From contig CAUYUJ010008113.1 in NCBI GenBank assembly GCA_963575745.1, forward strand, positions 407,661 to 471,660: DNA of 64,000 bases, in the 5' to 3' direction. The position numbers were made by a program, and so were the translations under genes. This document shows positions 40,605 to 50,505 of this stretch, one piece after another. The notes beneath the pieces are model-generated. The model had not been told where the DNA came from. It searched no databases and saw only the letters and a list, made by a program, of their open reading frames with translations. Each line of letters opens with the position of its first letter. Position 1 is the stretch's first letter. Source of the DNA: Prorocentrum cordatum (Eukaryota; Sar; Dinophyceae; Prorocentrales; Prorocentraceae).

Positions 40605-40872
40605 CAGAATACTGATGTGTATATATATATACACAAATATGTATGTATGCCTGTTGGTCTATAGAATGGTCGGTCCACACCGTTCTATACATCCATGTAT
40701 CTGCACGTCGGTCTCATTCTATAAATGTATATTTAGATATCCAACGATCAATCTAACAATCTTTCTGTCGATCCCACTAACTACCGTTAAACCATCGGGG
40801 CGACCATCGTGACACACATCGTGTCAACCGGCTCTATCGAGCAATCACTATCGGTCTTACTATCAATATATC
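40605..40872. other. AT-rich flank of FB2
   Basis: (TA)n at 40618-40632 and ATGTATC/ATACATCCATG sequence. 40793-40813 (CATCGGGGCGACCATCG) is echoed beyond the far end of FB2 at 42018-42036 (TATCGGGGCAACCATCG). Confidence 0.6.
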
Positions 40873-42006
40873 GGAGAGAGCGTGATCCACCGCCGCTTTA
40901 CTGTGGAAAATTGCCGCCCTTTTCCTCCGGAACCCGGGGGTCCCCCCCCCCTCCGATCCGAAAACCCCCCCCCCTGCTGGACCCCCCCCCCTTCTCCCGT
41001 CCAAACCCCCCCCCCTCCCCTAACCCCTCCCCCCCCTCCCCCCCCTGTGGAAAACCGGGGGGGGTCACTACCGGTTCGAACCCCCCCCCCCTCGAAAACC
41101 GGAGGTTCTACCGCTGCTGGCAGAAAACCGGGGGGGGTCCTACCGGAAAACCGGGGGGGGTCACTACCGGTTCGATGCCCTCCCCACCCCCCCCTCTCAC
41201 CGCCAGCAAACGACTCCCGGTCCCCACCACCGTCCTCACCACATCCCCCACTGTTGTTCCCAACACCACTGTCCTCACCACCACTGTCCCCACTGGTTCC
41301 ACCACCGCCCCTACTGTCCCCACCAGTGCCACCACCACTGTCGCACTATCCCGACTATCCCCACTGTCCCCACTGTCCCACCGACTCCTCTGCTGTCCCA
41401 CTGAGCTGTCCCACTGTTCCCACCACTGTCCCCACTGTCCCCACCACTGTCCCCACTGTACCTCTGTCCCATTTTCCCACCGCCGTCCTCGCCACCGCCT
41501 TCACCACTGTCCCCATCACCACTGTACCCTCCACTGTCCTACTGTTTCCACCACATTCCCACTGTCCCCACACCACTGTCCCCACCACCACCGTCCCCAC
41601 CACTGTCCCACTGTCCCCACTGTTCCCACCATTGTCCTCACCATTGTCCCCACCACTACCGTCCCCACCACTGTCCCACTGTCCCCACCACTGTCCCGCT
41701 GTTCCCTCACCACTGTCCCCACCACCACCGTCCCCACCACTGTCCGCACCCCCCCTCGGCGGTTTTCGAGGGGGGGGGGGGGTCGAACCGGTAGTGACCC
41801 CCCCCGGCTTTCGAGTTCGAGAGGGGGGGGAGGGGTGTTCGAACCGGTAGTGACCCCCCCCCCTTTTCATGATGAACTGGGGGGGGGGGGAGGGGTTCGA
41901 ACTGGTAGTGACCCCCCCCGGTTTTCCGGATGGGGGGGGGGGAGGGGTTCGAACCAGTAGTGACCCCCCCCGGTTTTCCGCCAGCAGCGGTAGAACACGC
42001 TCTTTC
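40873..42006. mobile_element. FB2: ~1.1-kb foldback element with C-rich arms and CCACTGTCCC core
   Basis: The left end reads GAGAGAGCGTGATCCACCG. The right end on the minus strand reads GAAAGAGCGTGTTCTACCG then CTGCTGGCGGAAAACCGGGG. Within each arm, blocks of GAAAACCGGGGGGGGTCACT then ACCGGTTCGAACCCCCC occur several times, in opposite orientation in the two arms (41050-41180 versus 41760-41985). GGTTCTACCGCTGCTGGCAG also recurs internally at 41104. The core (41210-41755) is a minisatellite. No protein is encoded. ATATATC (40866-40872) and ATAAATC (42007-42013) might be a decayed target duplication. Confidence 0.6.
41210..41755. repeat. CCACTGTCCCCAC minisatellite, core of FB2
   Basis: Units of 10-15 bases, CCACTGTCCCC with CACCA insertions, over about 545 bases. 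Minus-strand frames read Val/Gly/Thr repeats (GTVVGTVG), artefacts of the repeat. Confidence 0.9.
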
Positions 42007-42495
42007 ATAAATCGAGATATCGGGGCAACCATCGAAGAAACCACTGTTTGTATGTTTGGTTCCGCAGGTCGCATGCTCTATAACATTGTCCCGCAGGGCG
42101 TGCTGTTTGGTGCTATGGCCTCGCAAAGCGCATTGTTCGGTACGCCTCGCCTCGCCCGCACGTGCGTCACGCACGACACGAACCGTAACCAATCTTGATT
42201 TCTGCGTTGGGCGACTCCGATTCACTTCGATCTCCCCCCCGATAACGGATACACGTATACCTAATCCCACCAGCCCTCTGGGCGTGGTTTAGAGAGTTTC
42301 CTCTTCCACCCCCCTCTTCCCCTTCAGGGAGGGGTTTACCCCTCCCCCCTACCCCTTCCCGTGGACGGGGTGTTCCGCGAGCGGTCAGGGCGTCCAAAAC
42401 AGCCTCGGCGAGGAAGCCCCAATCATTGGTTTTACTAAGGTTTTGGCCCCATGTTGGCTTCCTGGGGGGGAAACACTAAAAGGAGCTCCCCTCTT
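42007..42495. other. No recognisable gene
   Basis: Mixed sequence with C-runs at 42310-42345. 42420-42500 forms the leader into the AAGAGGC tract. Confidence 0.55.
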
Positions 42496-42499
42496 CTTT

Positions 42500-42765
42500 G
42501 ATCGATGTCCTCCAAGATGGCCCCAAGAAGCGCCCAGGAGGCCCCAAGAGGCCTCAAGGTGACCCCAAGATGGCCCCAAGAGGCCCCCACGAGGCCCCCA
42601 AGAGGACCCAAAGCGGCCCCTAAGAGGCCCTTCCGAGGCACTCAAGACGCCCAAGAGCCCCCCAGGATCGCCAAGAGACCCCCAAGACGTCCCAAGAGGC
42701 CTCCAAGAAGCGTACAAGATATATACCAAGAGGCTCCGAGAGGCATCCAAGAGACCTCTCGCCCT
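42500..42765 (+). repeat. AAGAGGC-type tract, best example
   Basis: About 20 units of CCCCAAGAGGC / CCCCAAGATGG / CCCCCAAGAGG with 9-13 base spacing. The minus strand reads ASWGHLEASWGLLGASWGHL-like W/L/G peptide over one open frame of 121 codons. A (TCC)n microsatellite follows immediately. Confidence 0.85.
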
Positions 42766-42774
42766 TTGGCTTAC

Positions 42775-42965
42775 CCCCCTCCTCCTGCTCCTCCTTCCTC
42801 CTCCTACTCCTTCTCTTTTTCCTCCTCCTCCTCCTCCTCTTCCTCCTCCTCCTCCTCTTCCTCCTCCTCCTCCTCCTCCTCCTCCTCCTATTCATCCTCC
42901 TTCTCCCCACTCCCTCATCCATCCATCCAGCCTCCTCCTTCTCCTTCTCCTTCCTTCGCACGGTT
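42775..42965. repeat. (TCC)n microsatellite
   Basis: CTCCTCCTCCT with TTC and TAC interruptions, ending in CATCCATCCATCC. Confidence 0.95.
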
Positions 42966-44160
42966 CGGCCGTCTCCCTCTTTGCTCCTGCACTTCCCTGA
43001 TCACCTCAACTCGCCTGGACATCGTTTCTGGATGGGCTGGTGAGGATACACGAGGAATCTAGAGATGTTTTTCGTCTGGCGATCTCTGTCTGCCTCTGTC
43101 TCTCGATGGTTGACTTGTCGTGTCCCCATCGGTCCGTCAACCTCCGTTTGCCTTTGTTTGTTCTCGTCCGTCAGAGCCAGTCTCTGCCAGTTTCTGTCCA
43201 CCCCTCTTTGCGTCCCCGTCTCTGTTTCTGTTCTCCCACCCTATTCGACTGATCTCGATTTCGCTTCGCCCATCGATCGCAAGCATCGCTGCGTACCCAT
43301 CCTACCCTTCGTGGGACACGTCCTTCAGAGCATGCGTTCGGCCTTCCCTTGGCGAGCAGCGCGAACCCACCCCCACACCACAAGCCTTAGCCACTTTCCG
43401 CCATGACGGCGCCATGGAGCTGCCGGTGGCCCCGCTGCGCCCATGCCAGGGCTGGCGCAAGCCAAACGGCTAAAAGCGACGGCCGCCACCATCTGCAACC
43501 TTGGTCCATTCCCCCCCTCCGCTTCCTCGCCGCGTTATCCTGTGCAGCGAACCGTTCTACACACGTGCAGGTGCACAAGTATTTGGTGGACCCACACACG
43601 CACCCCCTCCCACAAACTTACATGCATGTATGTATACAAACACATCTACATACACGGAACCATGAGCCTGGAAGATGATTGTGCGCTGACTCCTCCCAAA
43701 TGCCGCGTAGTCTGCAAGCGACGGTTTCAGACACCACAGGGGAACGGCAACTTGCTTTGATCTTAAAAGGTGCGGACCGCGAAGGTCATCGACAATTCCG
43801 CGAACTTCCTCAGAGACCTGGACCTTCAGCAATTGATGCGTTCGGCACCTGGACTGAGGTCGGCCTCGCTCCCAGCGCAGGTCACCTACGCCACATCGGT
43901 TAGGGCGTCCACGCCCTCGCGGCCAAACTCGCATGCGACGTCTAGGACTGCTTGCTCTGCGCTGGGCACCAGAAAATCTGACAACGGGTCGCCCCAAAGG
44001 CCCTCTCGACTTCGTCCACTATTTTGTCTGCGCACCGTTACGACTGCATCCAGGGTGTCAGGAATCGCTTCCCAGCTTTCGCCACCGCGCCGTAGGCGCT
44101 GAGTGCAGGTGTTTCCAGATCGATGTGAGCCCCTTGTTTCGAATCATTATGAATGCTAGT
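42966..44160. other. No recognisable gene
   Basis: Normal-complexity sequence. 43040-43410 has three overlapping plus-strand frames of 70-120 codons without motifs. On the minus strand 44110-43880 reads in alternate frames as KIVDEVERAFGATR and SDFLVPSAEQAVLDVACEFG, suggesting a decayed coding sequence that I cannot name. Confidence 0.45.
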
Positions 44161-44165
44161 AACGT

Positions 44166-44284
44166 TAGATCGGGCATGTCCCCTACAGGGGGATTTTGGA
44201 CGAAAAATAAAATCAAAAAATCGTCCCCATACTATTTTTGGACTATTTCTGAATATTCCTCCTGTAGAGGGACACGCCCGACGT
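44166..44284. mobile_element. AT-rich MITE-like element, intact copy
   Basis: The left terminal repeat is GATCGGGCATGTCCCCTACA then GGGGGA. The right, on the minus strand, is CGTCGGGCGTGTCCCTCTAC then AGGAGGA. The interior is AT-rich with TTTTGGACGAAAAAT and ATTTTTGGACTATTTCTGAA. Total length is about 119 bases with 25-base terminal repeats. Flanks show TTA at left and TAA at right, but no clear direct duplication. Partial relatives lie at 5885-6012 (opposite orientation) and 20714-20845. Confidence 0.8.
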
Positions 44285-44329
44285 AATCTCAACGGGGCAC
44301 AGGTGCTCCTGGACTTTTCCGGAGGCCTC

Positions 44330-44740
44330 GGGAGCGCGGTTTGGAATCCTTGGCTGCCTCTTGGGCCTTCTTGCAGGCCGAGGGGGGGGCAGCCCCGGAT
44401 GCTCAAGCCATTGGTAAGCTTTAGGTTGTGCATGCTGTTCGCATGCTTTCCTTTGTCGGTCTTGATAATGCCCAAGATGACCGAAGGTCCCCGAGAGAGA
44501 CCAAGAGGCCCTCAGAAGAGGGCCCAATATGCTCCCGAGAGGCCCCGCCAACACGGAGGTACACGAACTAACGTTATGGCCAGCGGGACCTCAAGAGGCC
44601 CCCAGAGGCCCCTACTAGCCACCCCCCAAGAGGCCCCGATAGACCTCCACGAGACCCCCACCATGCATCCGAGAGGCCTCCAGGATGCCACCAAGAGGTT
44701 CCCCAATGCGTAGGATTCCCCAGAAGCGTCCAAAAGGCGC
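44330..44740 (+). repeat. AAGAGGC-type tract
   Basis: CCAAGATGACCGAAGGTCCC, CCAAGAGGCCCTCAGAAG and CTCAAGAGGCCCCCAGAGGC units lie from about 44470 to 44705. 44330-44470 is looser (GGAGGCCTCGGGAGC, CTTGGGCCTTCTTGC). The minus strand again gives an ASWRPLG peptide. Confidence 0.7.
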
Positions 44741-45915
44741 CTCGTTCACGACCCAGACACGGTGGCGGGATGGGAGGAATGCTCCTTCAGCGCGACCAGA
44801 TCAGAAGGACGCGCGGTAGGGATGCAAGGCCCTTGGACGCCCAACGTTGAAGCCGCAGTTGGAAGGCCATGGCCCATGGCTGGAGGCTGGCCGAGAGCCG
44901 AGGATGTAAGGGTACCCTTAGCAAGCTGCTCGCCCGTATGATCTTGCCTCGCTGCAGACAGTGAGCCTCGCACGCGAAGGTGCAAGTCGCGAAGAAAAGG
45001 CGGACAACGATCGCAGAAGAAGCAAAACGGCACAAACATCAACTCTCGGCGCTCCGCGCGGAGCGCCAACAATTTTTATGTTTATGGCGTGTCTCTTCTT
45101 CGATATCGCGTGCGAGCGGGAACGGCGAGAATCACGCCGAGGCAGTCGCAGGGCGAGAATCACGGTCAGAAAACACCACGCGTGCTCCACGACCCAGCGC
45201 CCACGCGCTCCCTGCCCGCCAGCCCTCGTCGGCACGCCCGCTTCTGGGCTCCTCGCAGGGCTGCCTTCTCTGGTGCAGGCGCGACGGATCACGCCCGCCT
45301 TCCCTTCCACTTCCTCCCTCACTCCCTCCTCTCTCTCTCTCTCGTACCTCCTCCCTCCCTCCTCCCTCACTCCCTCCTCTCTCCTTCCTATCTCCCTCCT
45401 CCCGGGGAAGGAGGGCCTCCCCCCTCCCTCCTGGCTCTCCCCGCTTCCCACGATCCCCTGCTCCCTTCAATCCCTGCCCTGCCCCCTTCTCTCCATCGCT
45501 CCCCTATGCCCTTGCCGCATGCTTTTCGCCGCTCCGAATCGTAATGCTGCGTTCATAACTCCGAAGAGTCCCATCAAGCAAGTGCGCCGAGCTCGGCAAG
45601 TGACATTGCCGTGCATTCAAAGGAATTTTTCTGTACTGCCATCCCTCTGGGAAAAGGATCAGCGCGAAGAGGCGCGCTTTCTTTAGGTGGCGGAGACAAG
45701 AACTGACATCAAAAGACGACTTATGCTTTGGCGACCTTTGTAGAAACACACGTTCGATCATTGGAAAGATCGGGGACGTACCATTGAGGTGTTCGAAATT
45801 TGACGAATATATTCGCCGCCAACGCTTTGGCCGATGTTGCGTAAACTTTCGAAGCTAGCCTGGAGAAGGGTCTGCTGGAAGGAACAAGACAAGCCCAATA
45901 TGCTTCGGAAAAATG
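44741..45915. other. No recognisable gene; CT-rich at 45290-45490
   Basis: Overlapping frames (44961-45686 +, 44918-45451 -) are largely products of the (CTCC/TC)n-rich part. A GCTCCGCGCGGAGC palindrome lies at 45051-45064. 45500-45900 is lower-GC anonymous sequence. Confidence 0.6.
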
Positions 45916-46112
45916 TTCGGCGGCACGCCCAGGGGAGAATGCAGAGAGGGCGGGCCCTCTCAGAAGGGTCAGAAGGCCTCTGGTCTTCGGAGAAACTTTT
46001 CAAGCTTGCTCCGAAGCCGCACAGGGCTTCTCAGAAGGACTTCTGAGAAGCCCCGCCGCCTCCTGAGAAGGCCTGCCGCCTCTCACGTCCCCCCTCGGCC
46101 CGCCGCCGATAG
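45916..46112. mobile_element. CTTCTCAGAAG foldback family, copy
   Basis: The left arm is TTCGGCGGCACGCCCAGGGG then AGAATGCAGAGAGGGCGGGC. The right arm on the minus strand is ATCGGCGGCGGGCCGAGGGG then GGACGTGAGAGGCGGCAGGC. The interior has GGGCTTCTCAGAAGGACTTC then TGAGAAGCCCC. Length is about 197 bases. No clear target duplication is visible. Confidence 0.7.
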
Positions 46113-46480
46113 ATAGTAGGAGAGAAGAGGTACGAACACCTAAAGGGAATCATTTGCGATTCTTCGCGGCTTAGGCTGATCACTTCCGGCGCCTCGGAGG
46201 CGGAGCAGGCCGCTTTGCGGGAGGGCGAGGCAACGCAGCGAGACGGATGCTTGGATGGGCGCGTGCAACCTCTGACAATTACCCGCACCTCCTACCGAAC
46301 AGCAGAGCGGAGACCCTCAAATCACCGCGTCGTGAACAAACACGACCGGGTGTTTTGAACGTTTCGGCCTCTGGGGGCCCTCAACAATCCCTGGGACTGT
46401 GAAAAACATCTCAGCAGAAAAAACTGATCCTACGGAGGGTCTCCGGACCTCATGGTGCCGATGCCAGATGTCCCGGAAGG
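46113..46480. other. No recognisable gene
   Basis: Mixed sequence. 46365-46410 (CTCTGGGGGCCCTC then TCCCTGGGACTGTGAAAAAC) is a copy of the dispersed repeat best seen at 60.8 and 61.17 kb. Confidence 0.5.
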
Positions 46481-46486
46481 GAGAAC

Positions 46487-46823
46487 ACACGCACATTCAA
46501 ACACATACACATACACAAAGAAACACACACACACATACACACACGCACGCACCCACACCCACACCCACACCCACACCCACACCCACACACCCACCCACAC
46601 CCACCCACACCCACACGCACACGCACACTCACACGCACACGCACACGCATACGCACACGCACACGCAGACGTACACGTACACGCACACGCACACGCACAC
46701 GCACGCGCACGCGCACGCGCACGAAACGCACACGCACGCATAAGCACACGCACACCCACACACACACAGACACACACACACACACACGCACGCACGCACG
46801 CACAAACACACACACACATGTGT
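46487..46823. repeat. (CA)n compound microsatellite
   Basis: ACACAC with CCCACA, CGCACA and TACACG variants over about 335 bases. Cys/Val and His/Thr frames are artefacts. Confidence 0.95.
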
Positions 46824-48234
46824 AATGCCCTTCTCTACCTTGTGCAACACATCGCTCCCATGCAGATGGGCACAATCGATCATCTCCCATCCTCGGCTCC
46901 TGATAGACAGAAATCCCCCAAGCGCCTTCAAGCGGCACTTCCCTGCAATAGATAATTTTCGGATCAACCGAGCCCTTGACACTGGGCCTCGTCACTTCGG
47001 TTCCTGCATGGCGGAACTTAAACGGGGCCAAACCTCGTCCTCTTCCATGGAAGCTCCCTTTCCGTGACGAACCCCTCAATCGCCTCGCCCCCGTGTTTTC
47101 GTTATTCGTTTCCCCCTCCTGCTGCTTCCTCCCTTGCCCTCCTCGTCCTGCTCCGTGAAACGCAGGGTAGGCCCCAGAGAGAGAGAGAGAGAGAGAGAGA
47201 GCATCAATACAACATCACTGGTTTGCGGTGCAAGTAGCCAGAGGTCCCAAGGGGACCGACACTTCTAAAGTAGGCGTGCGAGGGCAAACGCAGCGCACGG
47301 GCAAAGGTTGGCACGAGCCATATGGCAGAGGGGTAAGGATCAAGTACAGAGGCTGGGTCAACCAGAGCACGCGGCAACTCGACGCAAGTAGTATATTCAC
47401 TAGGCTGCCTGGTGACTGAACTGGTCGGGGCTTGCAACAACTCCTAGCTTCACTACACTCGCGGTTCTCGGAACCACTCGAACCCTATTCTTTGAAGTGC
47501 CGTGGCATACGAAACTTCCAGTGCTTCTCGAGGTGGGTGATGAGGAACCCTGGTGCTGTCTACAAGCATAGCTTCTTCAACAGCCTTGCAACGGCATGCG
47601 TACTGCCCCTACGCGCATCCCCTCGTTGGCAAGAAGCATGTCCCAATCCACGGCCTCGCGGGCTGGGCCCCTTGGCCGCGACCCCGTGGGTACGGGGCGT
47701 TATCTGCACGAATGCCCCGCGCCGAATGTATCTATGCGACGGCGCACCCAACGGGATCGCGGTCAATAGTCCAGACCGCGAGGGCGTGGATATGGGTACG
47801 GCAGATTCGTGTCGTGACGACCCCCACATTGGTTTCTGACACTGGCTGAATCGTTCAACCTTGAACGATCAGAAGCTTCTCGATCGCCAGCTCGTTCCAT
47901 TTCGAGTGGGAGATCGACTACATAATTGATTTACCCCGAAATGAATTTCCTCGCCGAATCTGCGAGAGAAGTACGTAACATGTTCGTAGATCTGCGAAAT
48001 TGACTTATAATTTTCATCGGTTCGGCGCGAATTCCAATTTTGGGATGAAGCAATTCTGTAGTCGATCTCCTACTCGAATGTTGGCCGATTTTGGACCACT
48101 GGGGGCGTTCAACCTCCAACGCCCGCGGCGGGCCGTCGCCGCCGCGCCGACACGACGCGAACCTGCTGCATCTTCGCCGCTCGCGCCGCCCCTCGCACTC
48201 ATCCCGAGCGGGGCGGCCCCGAGCGGGGCTGCGA
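46824..48234. other. Anonymous, mostly lower-GC sequence
   Basis: (GA)n at 47178-47203. A plus-strand frame at 47432-47839 (135 codons, ending at TGA) has normal complexity but no recognised domain. 47840-48070 is AT-rich, with the palindrome ATCGTTCAACCTTGAACGAT near 47850-47870. Confidence 0.5.
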
Positions 48235-48244
48235 TCCGAGGAAG

Positions 48245-48383
48245 TGAGACGAGGCCAGGACGAGGATAACATCGTGTGAGGGCAGATCGAAAATCTCTGA
48301 GACCCGTCGGCTCTGGAGGACATCTCTGGCGCCGCGGCCCTCCCAGAGCGTTCCAGACCGCATCCATCCTCGTCCTGGCCCCG
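48245..48383. mobile_element. 139-bp foldback element flanked by 10-bp direct repeats
   Basis: TCCGAGGAAG occurs on both sides (48235-48244 and 48384-48393). Inside, CGAGGCCAGGACGAGGAT (48250-48267) pairs with the right end, which on the minus strand reads CGGGGCCAGGACGAGGAT. The right terminus touches its direct repeat, while the left terminus is five bases in from its own. A 9-11 base duplication with terminal inverted repeats is the Mutator-superfamily pattern, so a non-autonomous MULE-like element is a reasonable guess. Core relatives lie near 5510-5580 and 61770-61830. Confidence 0.65.
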
Positions 48384-48488
48384 TCCGAGGAAGCGGCTCC
48401 GAGCAGCCCCGTCTCTGCGTCCGACCTCCCACAGCCAGCGCAGTGCTGGCGATGCCATGCACGCAGAGAACGCGCGAGCGGAGAGGAT

Positions 48489-48636
48489 CGGAGGAGGAGG
48501 CGGAGGAGGAGGGAGGAAGAGGAGGAGGAGGAGGAGGAGGCGGAGGAGGAGGAGGGAGGAGGCGGAGGGGGAGGAGGAGGAGGAGGAGGAGGAGGAGGAG
48601 GAGGAGGAGGAGGAGGAGGAGGAGGAGGAGGAGGGG
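48489..48636. repeat. (AGG)n microsatellite
   Basis: AGG with AGGCGG and AGGG interruptions, becoming pure at 48575-48634. Confidence 0.95.
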
Positions 48637-49435
48637 CCAGGGGCACGCAGCATCAGATCGCCAGGTATCGGAGCGTGCATCGGATCGGGCCGCATCGGCG
48701 CGAAGTGAGTAGCAGTCGAATCGGACTGGCCGCGCCAGGATACACAACTGAGCCGTGCAGGCAGCGGGCCGCTCCGGATCGCCCGACAGTCGGATTCGAA
48801 TCGGATTGAGCGGCGCGAAACCCGTATCGGACCCGATCGACCGAATCGAGAGGGGCCCTGGAGGGCAGGGGGAGGGGGGCGTGGGAGGCGTGGGCCCTGC
48901 CGCGGCACTGCTTGACATGCGCCGCGCTGGCGTCTTTTTTCGAAATCTCTGGGCAGTGGCAGGAGAGAGAGAGAGAGAGAGAAACAAAAAAAAGATGAAC
49001 CTGACGAGGCAGAGGGAGAGAGATAGAGGTAGGGATGCGACCGGATCGAATTGGACCCTGCCGGGGGGGGGGGGGCGTGGGAGCGTGGGCCATGCCGCGG
49101 GACCTGCCTGACACACGCCGTGCTCCTGGCGTCTCTCTACGAGGTCCCAGTCGTGAGGCAGGATAAAGAGAGGAAGATGGAGAGGTAAAGGGTGGGAGGA
49201 ATAGAAATGCCGAGAGAGAGAGAGACATCTATAGACATATCCGCCGGCCCCCTGCGGGGCCATCAGGCTGCGAGGATTAAGGCTGCTGCTCCCTGCACCA
49301 GTTCCAGTTTCCAGCTTCCATTGTTACAGTACTGCTTTCTGCTTCCTACTGTAAATTGTTACTGTCCGCGCGAGGGCGGGGGAGCCCAAAAGGGCCCTGG
49401 TTAGCGTCCCCTGGGAGGGTTCTCAGAATTTCTGG
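48637..49435. other. No recognisable gene; short (GA)n and G run
   Basis: (GA)n at 48963-48984, a G run at 49062-49073, and GA-rich at 49140-49230. 49285-49350 has a CCAGTTTCCAGCTTCC duplication-like stretch. Confidence 0.6.
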
Positions 49436-49439
49436 GGCG

Positions 49440-49910
49440 GCGTGGGACACGTAAAAATACCGGAGTTTCGTGCCCCCGAAGCCATCATCCCTTCCAAATT
49501 ACACTGTATTCGCGCCTCCGAGGCCACGATCCCATATAAATTACACCACATTCGCGTCTCCGAGGCCACGATCCCTCGTAAGTTACGCCGCATGTGCGTC
49601 TCCGAGGCCACGATCCCTTACAAATTAATCCACATTCGCACCCTCGAGGCCACGATCCCTTGTTATTTACGCCACATTCGCGCCTCCGAAGCAACGATCC
49701 CACGTAATTTACATAATGTTCGCGCCCCCGAGGCCACGATCCGTTGTAAATTCAATGAATTCGCGCTCCTGACGCCACGATCCCTGGTAAATTACGCAGC
49801 GGGCGCGCCCCGAGGCCACGAATCCGCCTTAAGGAGGCTGCCGAAAAGGCGCTCCCCCTCTCCAAAGCAGAAAAACTGTAATTTTCTGGATTGGGATATG
49901 TGCTCCGCTG
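49440..49910. repeat. 42-bp satellite, block 1 (8-9 units) plus exit flank
   Basis: The unit is CCGAGGCCACGATCCC, then a variable A/T-rich part (TTRTAAATTACGCCRCATTC) and GCGCC/GCGTC. Anchors (AGGCCA) are at 49521, 49563, 49605, 49647, 49689, 49731, 49772 and 49813, an exact 42-base period for most of the block. 42 is 14 codons. The plus strand reads SEATIPYKLHHIRV-type 14-residue repeats, the minus GSWPRRRECGVIYK. The block exits through GAATCCGCCTTAAGGAGGCT and GCCGAAAAGGCGCTCCCCCT. Confidence 0.9.
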
Positions 49911-49929
49911 GTATTCTTTTGCCCCCCCC

Positions 49930-50245
49930 CCCCCCGTTTCTGGAAAATTCGGCGGTGGGTTCCACATTCACCCTCCCAGGCCACGATCCCGCGTGAATTA
50001 CGCCACACTCGCACCCCCGAGGCCACGATCAATTTTAAATTACGCCGCTGTCGCGCCCCCCAGGCCACGGTCCCTTGTAAATGACGCCACATTCGCGTCC
50101 CGAGGCCACGATCCCTTGCAAATTACACCAAATTCGCGCGCGCACCCCCCACGCTACGAATCCACCTCGCGGAAGCTGCCCAAAGGCGCCACTCCTTCTC
50201 CAGAGTAGAACAAATAACCTTCCCAGAGATTGCCTGAAGCAATCC
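49930..50245. repeat. 42-bp satellite, block 2 (4-5 units) plus the same exit flank
   Basis: Same unit as block 1, with anchors from about 49979 to 50152. It exits through GAATCCACCTCGCGGAAGCT then GCCCAAAGGCGCCACTCC, aligning with the exit flank of block 1. The entry flanks also correspond (TTTCTGG...CGGCG). A C run lies at 49922-49935. Confidence 0.85.
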
Positions 50246-50472
50246 CCAGCCGTTCCCAGAGCGCTTCCAGTGAACAACTGGAGGAAAATGCCAAGAAAGC
50301 AACAAGGCGTTCAACAACAACTTCAACATCTCAATCTGTTTTGCTCATCGCCAGCCGCTCTAGCATGACGTTCCCGCATGTCATCAAGACGGCACCCGAA
50401 CATTCCAATATAGCTCTGATGTATCCAATTATGACAGAGAGGGGGCCGGCGGCAGGGGGCGAAGCCCTTACG

Positions 50473-50505
<33 letters not shown>

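Noticed and set aside
41070-41090. tRNA gene suggested by GGTTCGAACCC
   Set aside because: No acceptor stem, D-arm/A box or anticodon stem can be folded around any of these sites. They sit in C/G runs. Kept only as a B-box resemblance.
46450-47079. 209-codon Cys/Val/Arg-rich minus-strand frame
   Set aside because: Translation of the (CA)n compound microsatellite.
47432-47839. 135-codon plus-strand frame of normal composition
   Set aside because: No domain, no homologue recognised, and competing frames on the minus strand. Left as unassigned rather than called a gene.
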